In this document: positions 1 to 8,861 of the stretch, one piece after another
Layout: each line of letters begins with the position of its first letter
Numbering within the stretch: the stretch's first letter is position 1
From: Nemertoderma westbladi
Taxonomy: Eukaryota > Xenacoelomorpha > Nemertodermatida > Nemertodermatidae
Length of the DNA stretch: 64,000 nucleotides
Assembly (NCBI GenBank): GCA_032718475.1
Contig: JAUCBJ010001875.1
Coordinates: 1 to 64,000 of the forward strand
Direction: 5' to 3'
Program-made: the position numbers and the translations under genes
Notes under the pieces: model-generated
What the model saw: the letters and a program-made list of their open reading frames with translations, nothing else
What the model was told of the DNA's origin: nothing
Database searches by the model: none

Positions 1-19
1 ACTACAAATTGAGGGAATG

Positions 20-163
20 TAACAGGTTACAGTGGCGGGCTTTTCTAACCAAACAATAAACGTTGTTGTTGTTGTTACCTACCTCAAAACCAAAACAATA
101 AACTGTGTTGGCCAGGTTACATGGTTTCTCTTTTCTATCCAAAACAATATAAGTTGTTGTTAC
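20..163. repeat. Diverged direct duplication with GTT microsatellite
   Basis: Two related segments, about 20-77 and 112-163, share the order GGTTACA, then TTTTCTA-CCAAA-CAATA, then a run of GTT. The first has five GTT units (62-76), the second two. It looks like an old local duplication. No coding potential is apparent. Confidence 0.45.
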
Positions 164-428
164 AATAAATAATACTATAAACAATTATTATCGGTACCAC
201 CAAATTATATTGATTATACATATAGGCCATTTTATGTTCTTTTTACCTTACATCTTTATTCCAAAATAAATAATAAATATAAGTACGTAATAAAAATCAT
301 TAATATTCTATTCATTATCCTGCCACAGCAACCTGCACCTTTCCCTAAATTAATAATTATCATTGTTAATTCGACGGGCGGGACGAGCTTTTAATTCGCC
401 AAGATCGGTTTTGCGATTACTACCTACA
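164..428. other. AT-rich non-coding stretch
   Basis: No open frame of note, no repeat structure and no RNA motif recognised. It is AT-rich and ends in the C run at 429. Confidence 0.5.
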
Positions 429-451
429 CCCCCCCCCCCCCCCCCCCCCCC
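429..451 (+). repeat. Poly-C run of 23 bases
   Basis: An uninterrupted run of 23 C, followed after one T by five more C. The minus strand therefore has a long G run able to form G-quadruplex. Two G runs on the plus strand (11161 and 14021) are similar in kind. Confidence 0.9.
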
Positions 452-1355
452 TCCCCCTCATCATGCCTCCTGTGAAACGTATTGACTCCTACTGTATATC
501 TGTACTGTACACATTGAATACTTGTTGATTTAGTGCATGTAATACTGGCGAATATTAGCAAGCGCTCACATAACAACGAATCAAACAGAACAGCCCCATA
601 ACAACTTAAGGCATATAAAACAGGTAATATTATTGGATACTCAGAAAATGATTGCTTGTGTTTTTCCTCTCATGTTAAGAATCTTAGAAAAACTTCTTGA
701 TTTTTCTTCGCTCGAGATCTAAGTCTGTACGTACGTTTATATACTGTGTAACATATTTCACTTACCTACTTACTGACTTAACTATAAATGCATTGGTATT
801 ATTCCGCAATCGGAAGTTACATATCCTGTTTAATAAAACACCAGAATAGAGTACCTGAAGCAGTCTCCATCAGTTCAAACCATAACCTCCGCAAAGGAAA
901 AGTAAAACATCTGCCAGCTGTCACGGAAACGGTAGTGAGATTGAAAATGCCATAGGCCTAGCACCATTACTATGTTTAAATTCAATACAGCAATATATAC
1001 CGGTCAGCCGGCACGTCGTTCTAAATCGTTTATAAACTTCTTTTAGATGACGCAGTTCCGGTACTCTTCTGTCGCATCCTCATCGCGAATCGCATCTCAC
1101 TCATATAAATATAAAATTAACTGATTATCAGATAGACCTACTGACCTAGCTGCCTAGGCTGATGACAGGCTCCTACCTGCCTATAATATAATAGCGGTAA
1201 TAGGGGCAGCGCACGGCACGACGATCAGAAAATTTACGAAAATTAATGTACTACAAAAGAAAAAAGTGTCAGGATTCTGCGGACTACTGGACTAATGGCT
1301 GACTGGAGTTACAGCCAAAATATGTCCGGAAATATAATCGCAGCTTGTGAAGGAC
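452..1355. other. Non-coding stretch without recognised features
   Basis: No frame above about 60 codons and no recognisable element. One exact TAGGCCTA palindrome lies at 953-960. I see no promoter or RNA gene I could defend. Confidence 0.45.
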
Positions 1356-1373
1356 TAATAATAATTATTATTA

Positions 1374-1440
1374 TTAACCTTCCTATGTACACGTGCCAAA
1401 AGTTCCATTTCTACCACCTTGGGTCGTTTTTGACCCCATT
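1374..1440 (+). mobile_element. Possible piggyBac-like transposon terminus (fragment)
   Basis: A TTAA (1374-1377) is followed by CCTTCCTATGT and, about 40 bp in, the small palindrome GGGTC-GTTTTT-GACCC (1421-1436). Termini of the general form TTAA-CCYTCCT followed by a GGGTC/GACCC palindrome are known from piggyBac-derived non-autonomous elements. No matching right end is seen, and a different MITE begins at 1545, so this could be a fragment or a chance match. It directly follows a short TAA/ATT microsatellite (1356-1377). Confidence 0.25.
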
Positions 1441-1544
1441 CAGTTGAATGTCTGAATGTGATTTTTCCCCCAGATGATAGGTCTACAGTTTCTTCATGTC
1501 TTTATTTTGTTACACTCCCCAAAAAAGTGTCCCATATACAGATA

Positions 1545-1931
1545 TAGGGTAAGACGGGGTAAAATGGGACAAGTTTGGTATGTTTGGTTCTATAAGCAAG
1601 AGGGATTTTCCTGGATGGATATAATCAAAGCATATTCTGTACATTTGAACTCTGGGCTAGCAGATTGTACCAAAATAAACCCCTGAGCCTTTGGTTCAGG
1701 TGGTTTATTTTTAATAAAATCGCAGTGTCCCACTTTACCCCGGGTGGGGAAAAGTGGGACATCCGTGGGACACTTTTTTTTAAATGACCAATATGTAGAG
1801 TTACACAAAATCAATTAAAAATATACCGGTATTAAAACAGACCTAAAAGTGTTTTTAAAAAAAATTGGCCGAAAATGTCACATTTTACCCTGACATGTCC
1901 CATTATTACAGTTTTACCCCGTCTTACCCTA
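1545..1931. mobile_element. MITE-like non-autonomous DNA transposon, 387 bp
   Basis: The ends are terminal inverted repeats: the left 21 bases (1545-1565, beginning TAGGGTAAGACGGGG) match the reverse complement of the right end (1911-1931) at 20 of 21 positions. Inside, the subterminal motif GTCCCAYTTTACCCC recurs in both orientations, including a hairpin around 1722-1760 with one mismatch. There is no transposase, so the element depends on another for mobility. The outermost TA at each end fits a TA target duplication, but the superfamily cannot be fixed from this alone. Confidence 0.75.
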
Positions 1932-2019
1932 CATAAGTGTTCCTTATCCCTACTGCCCTATTCTACGTGTTATGCTAACCTATGCTCATTAGAACCACAA
2001 TCTGACAATGACCGATTTT

Positions 2020-2583
2020 GACACTTTCAAAACAAGCATAGATCGAATAGTTTTTGAGATATTCAGGGATATTGCAGAAAATGTGAAGTCCGGCACAAGT
2101 CTACATTCGCGCCATGATGCGATATTGGCAAATACACTAAAAATGATACTTCTAATTATCTCAAGGCATCCAGAATTTACACATACCGTAACTGCAATGA
2201 TCAATTTAGGTAATGTTGACACTCTAAAAATATTAGTTGAGTGATTAATTCTCGAGTTATCGTACTGGAACAAAATGTCAAGGTTAGGTCCACCAATGAC
2301 CTTATATTGAGTTGACATATTCCAGACATTTTGTACAATAACTCGAGAACTAATGAGAATGACTCAACTCATATTTTTAGTGTGTCAACATCACCTAAAT
2401 TTATCATTGCAGTTGCAGTTATGTGTAAATTTTGGATGATTTGAGATAATTAGAAGTATCATTTTTAGTGCATTTGTCAATATCGCATCAAGGCGCTAAT
2501 GTTGACTTGTGCTTGAATTTTCTGCAATATCTCAAAAACTATTCGCTCTATCAGTCTATGCTTGTTCTGATTCTGAAGATGTC
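2020..2583. mobile_element. Foldback element with arms of about 255 bp
   Basis: The segment 2020-2275 is matched in reverse complement by 2318-2583 over almost its full length, with scattered substitutions and a few small indels, leaving a loop of about 40 bases. Long shared stretches include CACTAAAAATGATACTTCT and AATAGTTTTTGAGATAT. The open frames in the arms are not conserved between the two arms, so I treat it as non-coding. Likely a foldback/MITE element or an inverted duplication. A transcript through it would form a long imperfect hairpin. Confidence 0.75.
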
Positions 2584-3341
2584 TACCAGGCCTCATCTGC
2601 TCATCAGTAGCACTAACCAGTTCAGCCACTTGTCCCTGACATTCACTAACAGACTAACCAACCTAACCTAATCCACTTCTATTGAACAGGCAGTCTTAAG
2701 CTGTTAAGCATTAATCCTATTATTAATTACATCCGGTAGCTAGGTCATTAGTGATTAGGAGGACCTAATAACAGAATAAAACTGTAAAAAGGACAGAACA
2801 GCAGAAGGATAATAAAATTTGGACAGATTTGGACCAAGAGCAAGAACCAAAGAGCCTACTGGTTCGTAAACGGCAAACGGTGACGTGACGTACGCCAGTC
2901 TGCCAGTACACGATAGATACCAGATAAAACAAGACAAACATCGGAAAAACTATTACCAGTGCCACAGTGCCAGTAGGCTGGTAGGCCTACCTGCCTACAG
3001 CACTATACAGCCAGACAGCTATAATGCAGGTAACTGCAGAACTGGGTAATGCAGTAACGGGAGACCGGTCAGGTCCCATACAATGTACCTATAGGCTGAT
3101 TGGCTATAACAGTATAATGCTAGAATCTGGAATGTACCATTCTATTCTAAAGACAGTAGGCCTACATCGAAGATACATACAGACATACAGAGCTGTCGAG
3201 CTGCGTAACTTTCCATAACTTAATATCTGTCTCTCAGTCTGCAGTCTCTCATCGTCTTCGTCTCATCTGTCAGTCAGTCAGTCTGTCATGCTTCATATAC
3301 CTTTAAGTTTGATTCTCAATGTCACGTCCAAACTTGGACTT
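2584..3341. other. Non-coding, pyrimidine/purine-skewed stretch
   Basis: No gene recognised. Rich in short CAGT/CTGT-type words (a CAGT run near 3270) and in the TAGGCCTA octamer (2982, 3157). Small open frames here have no recognisable domain or codon signature. Confidence 0.4.
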
Positions 3342-3373
3342 AAAGTCCAATAGCTGAATAGGTATTGGACTTT
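3342..3373. repeat. Perfect 11-bp-arm hairpin on AAAGTCCAATA
   Basis: AAAGTCCAATA (3342-3352) and TATTGGACTTT (3363-3373) are exact inverted repeats around a 10-base loop. The same AGTCCAA word forms a second hairpin at 3574-3597 and the 18-bp tandem repeat at 3641-3730. Confidence 0.8.
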
Positions 3374-3573
3374 TGTAAAAATTCAAAGCCTTATAAAAAA
3401 CGTTCCCCTGGCTGCCTGGTGAATTTCAGCTTCAGGTCCCCCTGTCTGCCTGTTCAAAACTCTTATTTTTTGATATAGGCCTACTTTCGATTAAAAAAAA
3501 AATCCCGCCCGATCCAATTACCGGTACTGAATTACCCAAGGCCCTGGCTGCCTGGAACAATTGGCTGATTTAA

Positions 3574-3597
3574 AGTCCAATATTCAGATATTGGACT
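3574..3597. repeat. Perfect 10-bp-arm hairpin, 4-base loop
   Basis: AGTCCAATAT (3574-3583), loop TCAG, ATATTGGACT (3588-3597). Same core as the neighbouring hairpin and tandem repeat. Confidence 0.8.
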
Positions 3598-3640
3598 CCC
3601 AGAAGTCCAATTTTGGACCTGAACTGCAGAACTGGAGTCG

Positions 3641-3730
3641 AAGTCCAATTTTGGACTCAAGTACAATTTTGGACTCAAGTCCAATTTTGGACTCAAGTCC
3701 AATTTTGGACTCAAGTCCAATTTTGGACTT
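3641..3730. repeat. 18-bp tandem repeat, five copies
   Basis: Five back-to-back copies of AAGTCCAATTTTGGACTC, with one internal change in copy 2 (C to A) and one in the last base of copy 5. Each unit is a small palindrome with arms AGTCCAA and TTGGACT. Because 18 is a multiple of three, it makes repetitive peptides in several frames; those are by-products, not genes. Confidence 0.9.
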
Positions 3731-4907
3731 CTCACCGACTGACCGACTGCCGGTGCCGTCCACCGTCAGACAGTACAGTCCAGCAGTCTGTATACTGGTA
3801 GTGGTATCTGGGTATACAGGTATATTCAGTCCAGCAGTCAGATAGGCCTGTAGGCCTATAGCCTGATAGCAGTATATCAGTATATAGCTGCCTGGCGCTG
3901 GCTGCTGAGCTGTCAGGCTGTATTCAGGTATTGCAACTGGCTAACTAGTGTGCTAGTAGGCCTTCCGCTGTACTGCTGTACCGGTATCTGCAATAAAGTC
4001 GAACGAAAGTACCGGACCGTTCAGCCGTTCCAATACTGCAATACCAAATACACCTACTGCGATACTTAGTACCAGGGTACTGGCCTTGGCCTACTGCCCT
4101 ACTACTACTACCGGTACTACACAGTACCAGAGTACACGGCCTTGATACACTGATACAGTCAGACAGTACTACAGTTTGTTGTTGTCAGGTTGTTGCTAGC
4201 TGATAAGCATAAAAGAGGCACAATGCTGCATTCGGTCAGACTGTCAGAGTAGAATCACTGAATGATAATTATTTTTTGTACTTTAGGCCTATTGATTGAT
4301 TTTCTTTTCCAAGTTATCAAAAGTTACATTTTCATGATTGTTCTACACAGATATTAAACGTACCGGTAGGCCAATAATGAAAGTAAATTAAATCAATACT
4401 GTACGGTTACAAACTGAAAGGTAGTAGTTCCTTACGATCTAAATACTTATAAAATGTATAATACACATTTTAAAATATTTCGGATTGAGAGATTGAGATT
4501 GTTTATTGCGCAATAGTCAAATATATGGTTATGGTTAATTATGACATAAACACCAATTAATTAAATATCATCCATAAATATTAACAGCACTTATTTATTT
4601 AGTGGTTACATCGAGCTGCGCGGGGATAACCTCATGAGTTATTCAACTCGTTTCCATGAAGGTCCCCGAATGTATCAGTTAAGTCCAACATAATGTTAAA
4701 AACGAAAATAAACAAACTAATAAGAATATTCACGATTACGATACTATTAAAAATCTAATAAATGTAAAAGGTCTTTTTGGTTAAATTTTCTAAAATTTTA
4801 TAAAATCGTTTGAAAATCATTCTAAAAAATATAGTTGACATGTAAGTTGACATAAAATATAGATACATACATACACTGTCGTCGCTTTACTAAAATTTAT
4901 TTATTTA
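3731..4907. other. Non-coding stretch rich in short palindromes
   Basis: No gene recognised. The first 500 bases have cryptic repetitiveness built from CAGTA, CTGTC and CCGGTAC words, with TACCGGTA at 3979, 4109 and 4371 and TAGGCCTA at 3851 and 4284. From about 4260 the sequence becomes AT-rich and plain. Confidence 0.4.
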
Positions 4908-4953
4908 ATAGTGGGGTCGTTTGCTATATTTCAGCCTTAAGCGACCCCACTAT
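4908..4953. repeat. Hairpin with perfect 12-bp arms
   Basis: ATAGTGGGGTCG (4908-4919) pairs exactly with CGACCCCACTAT (4942-4953), loop 22 bases. An outer partial pairing (TCGCTTTA near 4881, TTAAAGCGA near 4958) suggests a small inverted-repeat element of about 90 bp. It does not fit the histone 3' stem-loop. Confidence 0.7.
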
Positions 4954-5499
4954 AAGTTAAAGCGAATTTAATTAAAATCTTAAAATATTTAAAAAAGAGA
5001 TTACCCCCTATTTACATATTCAAAGCTCAATTATCGGAGTATTAAAAATTACTATTAAAACAGTTTAACTGTAAATTAAACTACTCTTAAGATGTTAAGA
5101 ATCATTATATTACACCCATTCAGTAAAATAATATGTCAACGGGTAAGTCGGAAACTGAAAGTTGGTTCCTGGCTGCCTGGTGCTTGACAGTTCTAAATAA
5201 ATATTAATATAATATTTCATTATATTATGAATATGAATATTAATATACTGTATTCAAAATAGACTGTTAAAAGTTAATAGTGTATGTTATTACCTATTTA
5301 TAGATTCAAAGTTTAAGTATTAGAGGACTAATAAAAAAATTTATTTCTGTGGCATTAAACTGCTACTGTTAAGAAATAATATTATAATTAATACCTACTG
5401 CAATTACCCTTTCAGATCTCAAAAATTATAGCTGCATCATGTTTGATCGTTAAAACGGCGATTTACCTTATGCGCGAAATCGCGTTTGGATAAGGTCCC
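4954..5499. other. AT-rich non-coding stretch
   Basis: No gene or RNA recognised. AT-only palindromic patches lie around 5200-5260. The word CTGGCTGCCTGG appears near 5167, as it does near 3408 and 3544. Confidence 0.4.
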
Positions 5500-5740
5500 A
5501 CTAATAATAATTGCAATTGGAGTAGCGTAAGGGAATGCCTGATCACCACCATGGGTGATATTCCACATAGTAAACCCTTCTACTCTGTTTCCCAAGTTGC
5601 CTTGGTTCCCATTTATTGACCACTGAAGGCCTCAACATTTAAAGCACTGTGCCCAAACAGTACTGCCCCATCTAGGGATCGAACCAGGGCTCCCTAATTG
5701 GAAGCCTAGGAATGTCACCACTAGACCAAGCTGCTGCTTA
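5500..5740 (-). mobile_element. tRNA-derived SINE-like element
   Basis: Read on the minus strand, the element opens with a tRNA-like head: an A-box-like TGGTCTAGTGG (5718-5728) and a consensus B box GGTTCGATCCC (5675-5685), the internal RNA polymerase III promoter. The T and acceptor stems do not pair well, so it is not a working tRNA. An unrelated body of about 150 bases follows, ending in a short ATT-repeat tail near 5501-5512. Exact ends are uncertain because no target duplication was located. Confidence 0.65.
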
Positions 5741-6284
5741 ACCTTAATATAATAATATTATGGTGATTATATTTATAATATATTAATTACAGTATAAAAT
5801 ATAATATAATATTAATAAGGTGATTATTATAACTGTGTAAAGTTTCCCAAAACCAGTTTCATACAGGCCTTATACACCACACATACTGTAGCCTAGTAGG
5901 CCTACTGTATACTAAAACTTAATTTAATTCAAAGTTACAATCCCGATCCTGAGAGTTCCAATCTCAATTTCAGAAAGAAAACCCAAAAATTCTGATTCCG
6001 TTGACACACTCTGTAATAATATCTGTGTTCTCATGACACTCGTTTATCGTTTTCGTTAGTAGGCCTATCGTTCCGACACAGTAACCTGTTCCTTGCCTAC
6101 AATTTATAATTAACAATAATTTCCGTTTATAATGGATGTCGGCTGTCGGAGTAGCGTTTACTCCCGGTAATCGAGAAAGCCATAAAATCAAGGAATTTAA
6201 AGACGTATTGAGCGGAGTGGAGATTACCAATTTTATGTTTGTTCGATATTCGAGACCACTTCATTCAGACTGCCATACCATAGG
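5741..6284. other. Non-coding stretch, AT-rich then mixed
   Basis: An AT-rich patch (about 5741-5830) contains two near copies of GGTGATTAT. TAGGCCTA occurs at 5897 and 6060. A minus-strand open frame of 86 codons (5970-6230) shows no recognisable domain and I do not call it. Confidence 0.4.
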
Positions 6285-6590
6285 TTCCACCTTGGTGCAT
6301 TGAATGGTGAATGGACGGTGAATTGTTTGCATTGAATTCACATCTCCTGTAGGTCGTGGGTTCGGCCCTCACATGGGCCAGGGCAGTTTTCGTTTCGGCA
6401 CGAATGCTTTAAAGGGACCAGCCAGGGCGCATCTCTGTCTTGCATCCTTAAGTGGTAGCTAAATGAGTACTGGAGTTTCCTCTGGGGAGTAAAGTTCTGG
6501 GGGGACCGCACTGGAAATAAGTCGTCAGACTTTGTGCGTAATCCCTGGCCTAGCGGCCGAAGAAAATTTACTTTACTTACTTTACTTTTG
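6285..6590 (+). mobile_element. tRNA-derived SINE-like element with ACTTT tail
   Basis: A T-arm like sequence with a pairable stem, GTGGG-TTCGGCC-CTCAC (about 6356-6372), includes a B-box-like GGTTCGGCCCT. A weaker A-box-like TGGTGCAT lies near 6293. A body of about 190 bases follows and ends in a simple tail of TTTACTT repeats (about 6565-6589), as expected for a SINE. It differs from the minus-strand SINE at 5500-5740. Ends are approximate. Confidence 0.55.
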
Positions 6591-6734
6591 ACTGCAAGGA
6601 AATGTTGTTAATCATCTGGAAAGTCTCTCTGAGTCTGTTTATTATCGAGATGAACTCTGGAAGCAGTAACATCACGTCTTAATAATTTGCTACAATTTCG
6701 CATACTCAGTGTCCTATGGTGGCCCTGAGCGTCC

Positions 6735-6930
6735 AGTTTTGTTAGTTTTGTAATTTTTATTTTGCTCATCCGACTTTTGCAAACTCGTTCGAACGACTTT
6801 ACAAAACTCGGGGAAACAAATCTAATTGGCTCGAGTGGTTTCTATAACAACAAACACCCAATCAAGTTTGTTTCCCCGACTTTTGCGAACTCGTTCGAAC
6901 GACTTTACAAAACTCGGGAGAAAAAAAAGG
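6735..6930. mobile_element. MITE-like element, first of a related pair
   Basis: Bounded by two copies of an imperfect palindrome of about 42 bp centred on TCGTTCGAACGA (about 6771-6813 and 6877-6918). The space between is itself an inverted repeat (GGGGAAACAAATCTAATTGG with CCAATCAAGTTTGTTTCCCC, few mismatches). The leading flank (GTTAGTTTTGTAAT near 6738) is repeated before the next element. No coding capacity. Confidence 0.55.
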
Positions 6931-6950
6931 TTAGTTTTTTGTAATCTTTC

Positions 6951-7181
6951 TTTTTGTTCTCCCGACTTTTGCAAACTCTTTTGAACAACTTTAAAAAACT
7001 CGGAGTAACAAACCTAATTGGCTGGTTATTGAATTTCTAAATTATATGAGTTACTCCTGTCTCCTATCTGATAAGCTACATTATGGAAACAAACTTGAAT
7101 GTATGTCCGGTGATATAGAAACCACTCTACAGCCAATTAAATTTGTTTCCCTGTTTGCAAAAGTCGGGAGAACAAAAAATG
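6951..7181. mobile_element. MITE-like element with perfect 26-bp terminal inverted repeats
   Basis: The left terminus (6951-6976, starting TTTTTGTTCTCCCGACTTTT) is exactly inverted at 7153-7178. Next to the left end is a degenerate copy of the TCGTTCGAACGA palindrome seen twice just upstream, and an ACCTAATTGGCTG / CAGCCAATTAAAT inner inverted repeat is shared with the upstream element. The two were therefore probably one family inserted side by side or duplicated with a period near 191 bp. Confidence 0.65.
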
Positions 7182-7249
7182 TTAAATAGATGATAAATAT
7201 TATTTTCTGTCGTCGTAGTAAATTTTTTATCGCTAATAACCCGGTTATT

Positions 7250-7705
7250 ACTTGATGAATTTAAACCAAACTTTGTACGTATGTAGTCCGTCAAGAGTTT
7301 AGAAAGAATCTGAAGTTTGGTCAAAAATCAGTCAGTCGGTACCAGTACAGTAGTTGAAAACTTTTGATAGAGATAAGTCGGTCAATCATTGATGGAATTA
7401 AACTAAACTTGGTAAACATGTAGTCTGTCAAAGGATTAGAAAGATTCTGAAGTTTGGTAAAAAAAAATCAGTCAGTTTGTCTGCCGGCACCGGTAATTAC
7501 AGACTTTTGATTAAAACAGAAATAAGTTGTCCTCAATCATTGCTGAAATTAAAACGAACTTGGTACGTATTCATTCCGTCAAAAGTTTAGAAAGAATCTG
7601 AAGTTTGGTTGCGACAGTCTGTAAGTCGGAATCGGTAGTTTTAGACTTGATAAAGACAAATTAGTCGGTCAATAATTTATGAAATTAAACCAAACTTGGT
7701 ACGTG
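7250..7705. repeat. Diverged tandem repeat, unit 135-150 bp, about 3.3 copies
   Basis: Units begin near 7257, 7394, 7546 and 7680 with a GAAATTAAACCAAACTTGG-like word and carry AGAAAGAATCTGAAGTTTGGT about 50 bases later. Spacing is about 136, 153 and 134 bp. Substitutions are frequent, so the array is old. A minus-strand open frame across it is a by-product. Confidence 0.75.
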
Positions 7706-8327
7706 GGATGCAGTCTCGTGCTGCACGAAGGCCCCACGAACGTGTTCTAATTGCATTTTGAAAGTTGAATTTTTATTTGAGAACGACTAATGAGTCTCAA
7801 ATTAAATTGTTAATGCATTAATTTAATGTATACATAATTATGTAAATACTATAGTACAGTAGGGCCTAATTAACATAATCAAGTGAAGAATAATCTTATT
7901 GGTTACAGCTTTGAGATTGTTTGAATGCTTGAGATTCCTGACATCCCGCTTGTGAAGTTGTTTGAACAACAACATTGGAAGGATTCAGTTCGTTTATTGC
8001 GTTTTTCTAGAATAATCAATTTAAATTATTCCAGAATTATTTATTAAAAGTGTAACTCTTTATCCATATTTTTCTGGAAAAATTATTTCCAAATTTCTTC
8101 CAGCTATAAATGTTAAGGACTTAAACTGATGGATAGAATTAATTCAAACATCATAAAGATATTAAAGATACGTCTATAGGAAATCCAAAGTAAACGCGTG
8201 CGAAACGGACAATTAGTAATTTAATAAAAGTTGATGTTTTGCTAAATTGACAATGTAGGGTAACATGTATAAGCATACAACCTCTGAAATTTCTTCTCCC
8301 CCAGTCAAGATTCAGAGTCATTGTGGT
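7706..8327. other. AT-rich non-coding stretch
   Basis: Nothing recognised: no frame of note, no repeat, no RNA motif. It separates the tandem repeat from the LINE cluster. Confidence 0.45.
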
Positions 8328-8653
8328 GTCATTATGTCAAGTACAATGCACACATCTCCAACCAGATACTACATAACATTGGGCGTGTATCATTAATCTC
8401 CTCTAGTGCTACACTTGAACAGAGCCGCCTCGGATTTGCAGGACATTGCTTTCGCCGCGAGGATCAGCCAGTGCATAATCTTGTACTTTGGCAGCCTCAT
8501 GGAGTGAATAAGCATGGTGGACAGCCCATGACTTTCTTGAGACGCATCTTAAAGGACACTGGCCTTGAAGATGCGGATGATCTAGAAAATGTCATGGGAG
8601 ATAGAGAGTTGTGGCGGCGCAATTTTGTCGACAAGCCGGCACATGATTCTTAA
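8328..8653 (+). pseudogene. Non-LTR retrotransposon ORF, C-terminal remnant
   Basis: About 108 codons remain open to the TAA at 8651-8653. The product matches the last quarter of the RT protein of the neighbouring copies, including LGFAGHCFRREDQPVHNLVL and the GGQPMTFLRRILKDTGLEDA segment. This is the conserved region after the RT domain, without any catalytic motif. It has no start of its own beyond an internal methionine (8321) in unrelated flank. Dead on arrival as a 5'-truncated insertion. Confidence 0.8.
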
Positions 8654-8695
8654 TATATATATAGAATGCAATCCATCACGCCAATATTAGTAGCA
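8328..8695 (+). mobile_element. LINE copy C, 3'-terminal fragment
   Basis: A severely 5'-truncated copy of the same non-LTR family as the two longer copies downstream. It begins where copies A and B encode the VHCVKYNAH segment and continues past the stop codon into the 3' tail, where ATGCAATCCATCACGCC... ATTAGTAGCA (8665-8694) aligns with the tail of copies A and B. It is more diverged than A and B are from each other, so it is probably an older insertion. Confidence 0.8.
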
Positions 8696-8861
8696 CAAAT
8701 AAAAACATCATTTAAAGTCTTTGCGATCTCAAGATGACGGAGTAGCTGCGGGGATTTCTGAGACTTTCTTCTCTCATTCGGTGCGACGCCTTTCCTACCA
8801 TTTGTTCTACAGTAGTTGCCTACTACTACTAGGATCGGCATGCTGCATTGCAGCTGCATTT

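Noticed and set aside
1989-2318. Open frames of 78 and 109 codons in the foldback
   Set aside because: They lie in an inverted repeat, and the matching frame is not kept in the other arm; no domain recognised.
2755-3218. Small open frames of 60-66 codons
   Set aside because: No recognisable domain, no conservation signal, and similar length to frames expected by chance.
3561-3845. Repetitive peptide frames over the 18-bp repeat
   Set aside because: Hexapeptide repeats appear in several frames and on both strands simply because the unit is 18 bp.
5666-5736. Functional tRNA gene
   Set aside because: A and B boxes are present, but the acceptor and T stems do not pair and a SINE body follows.
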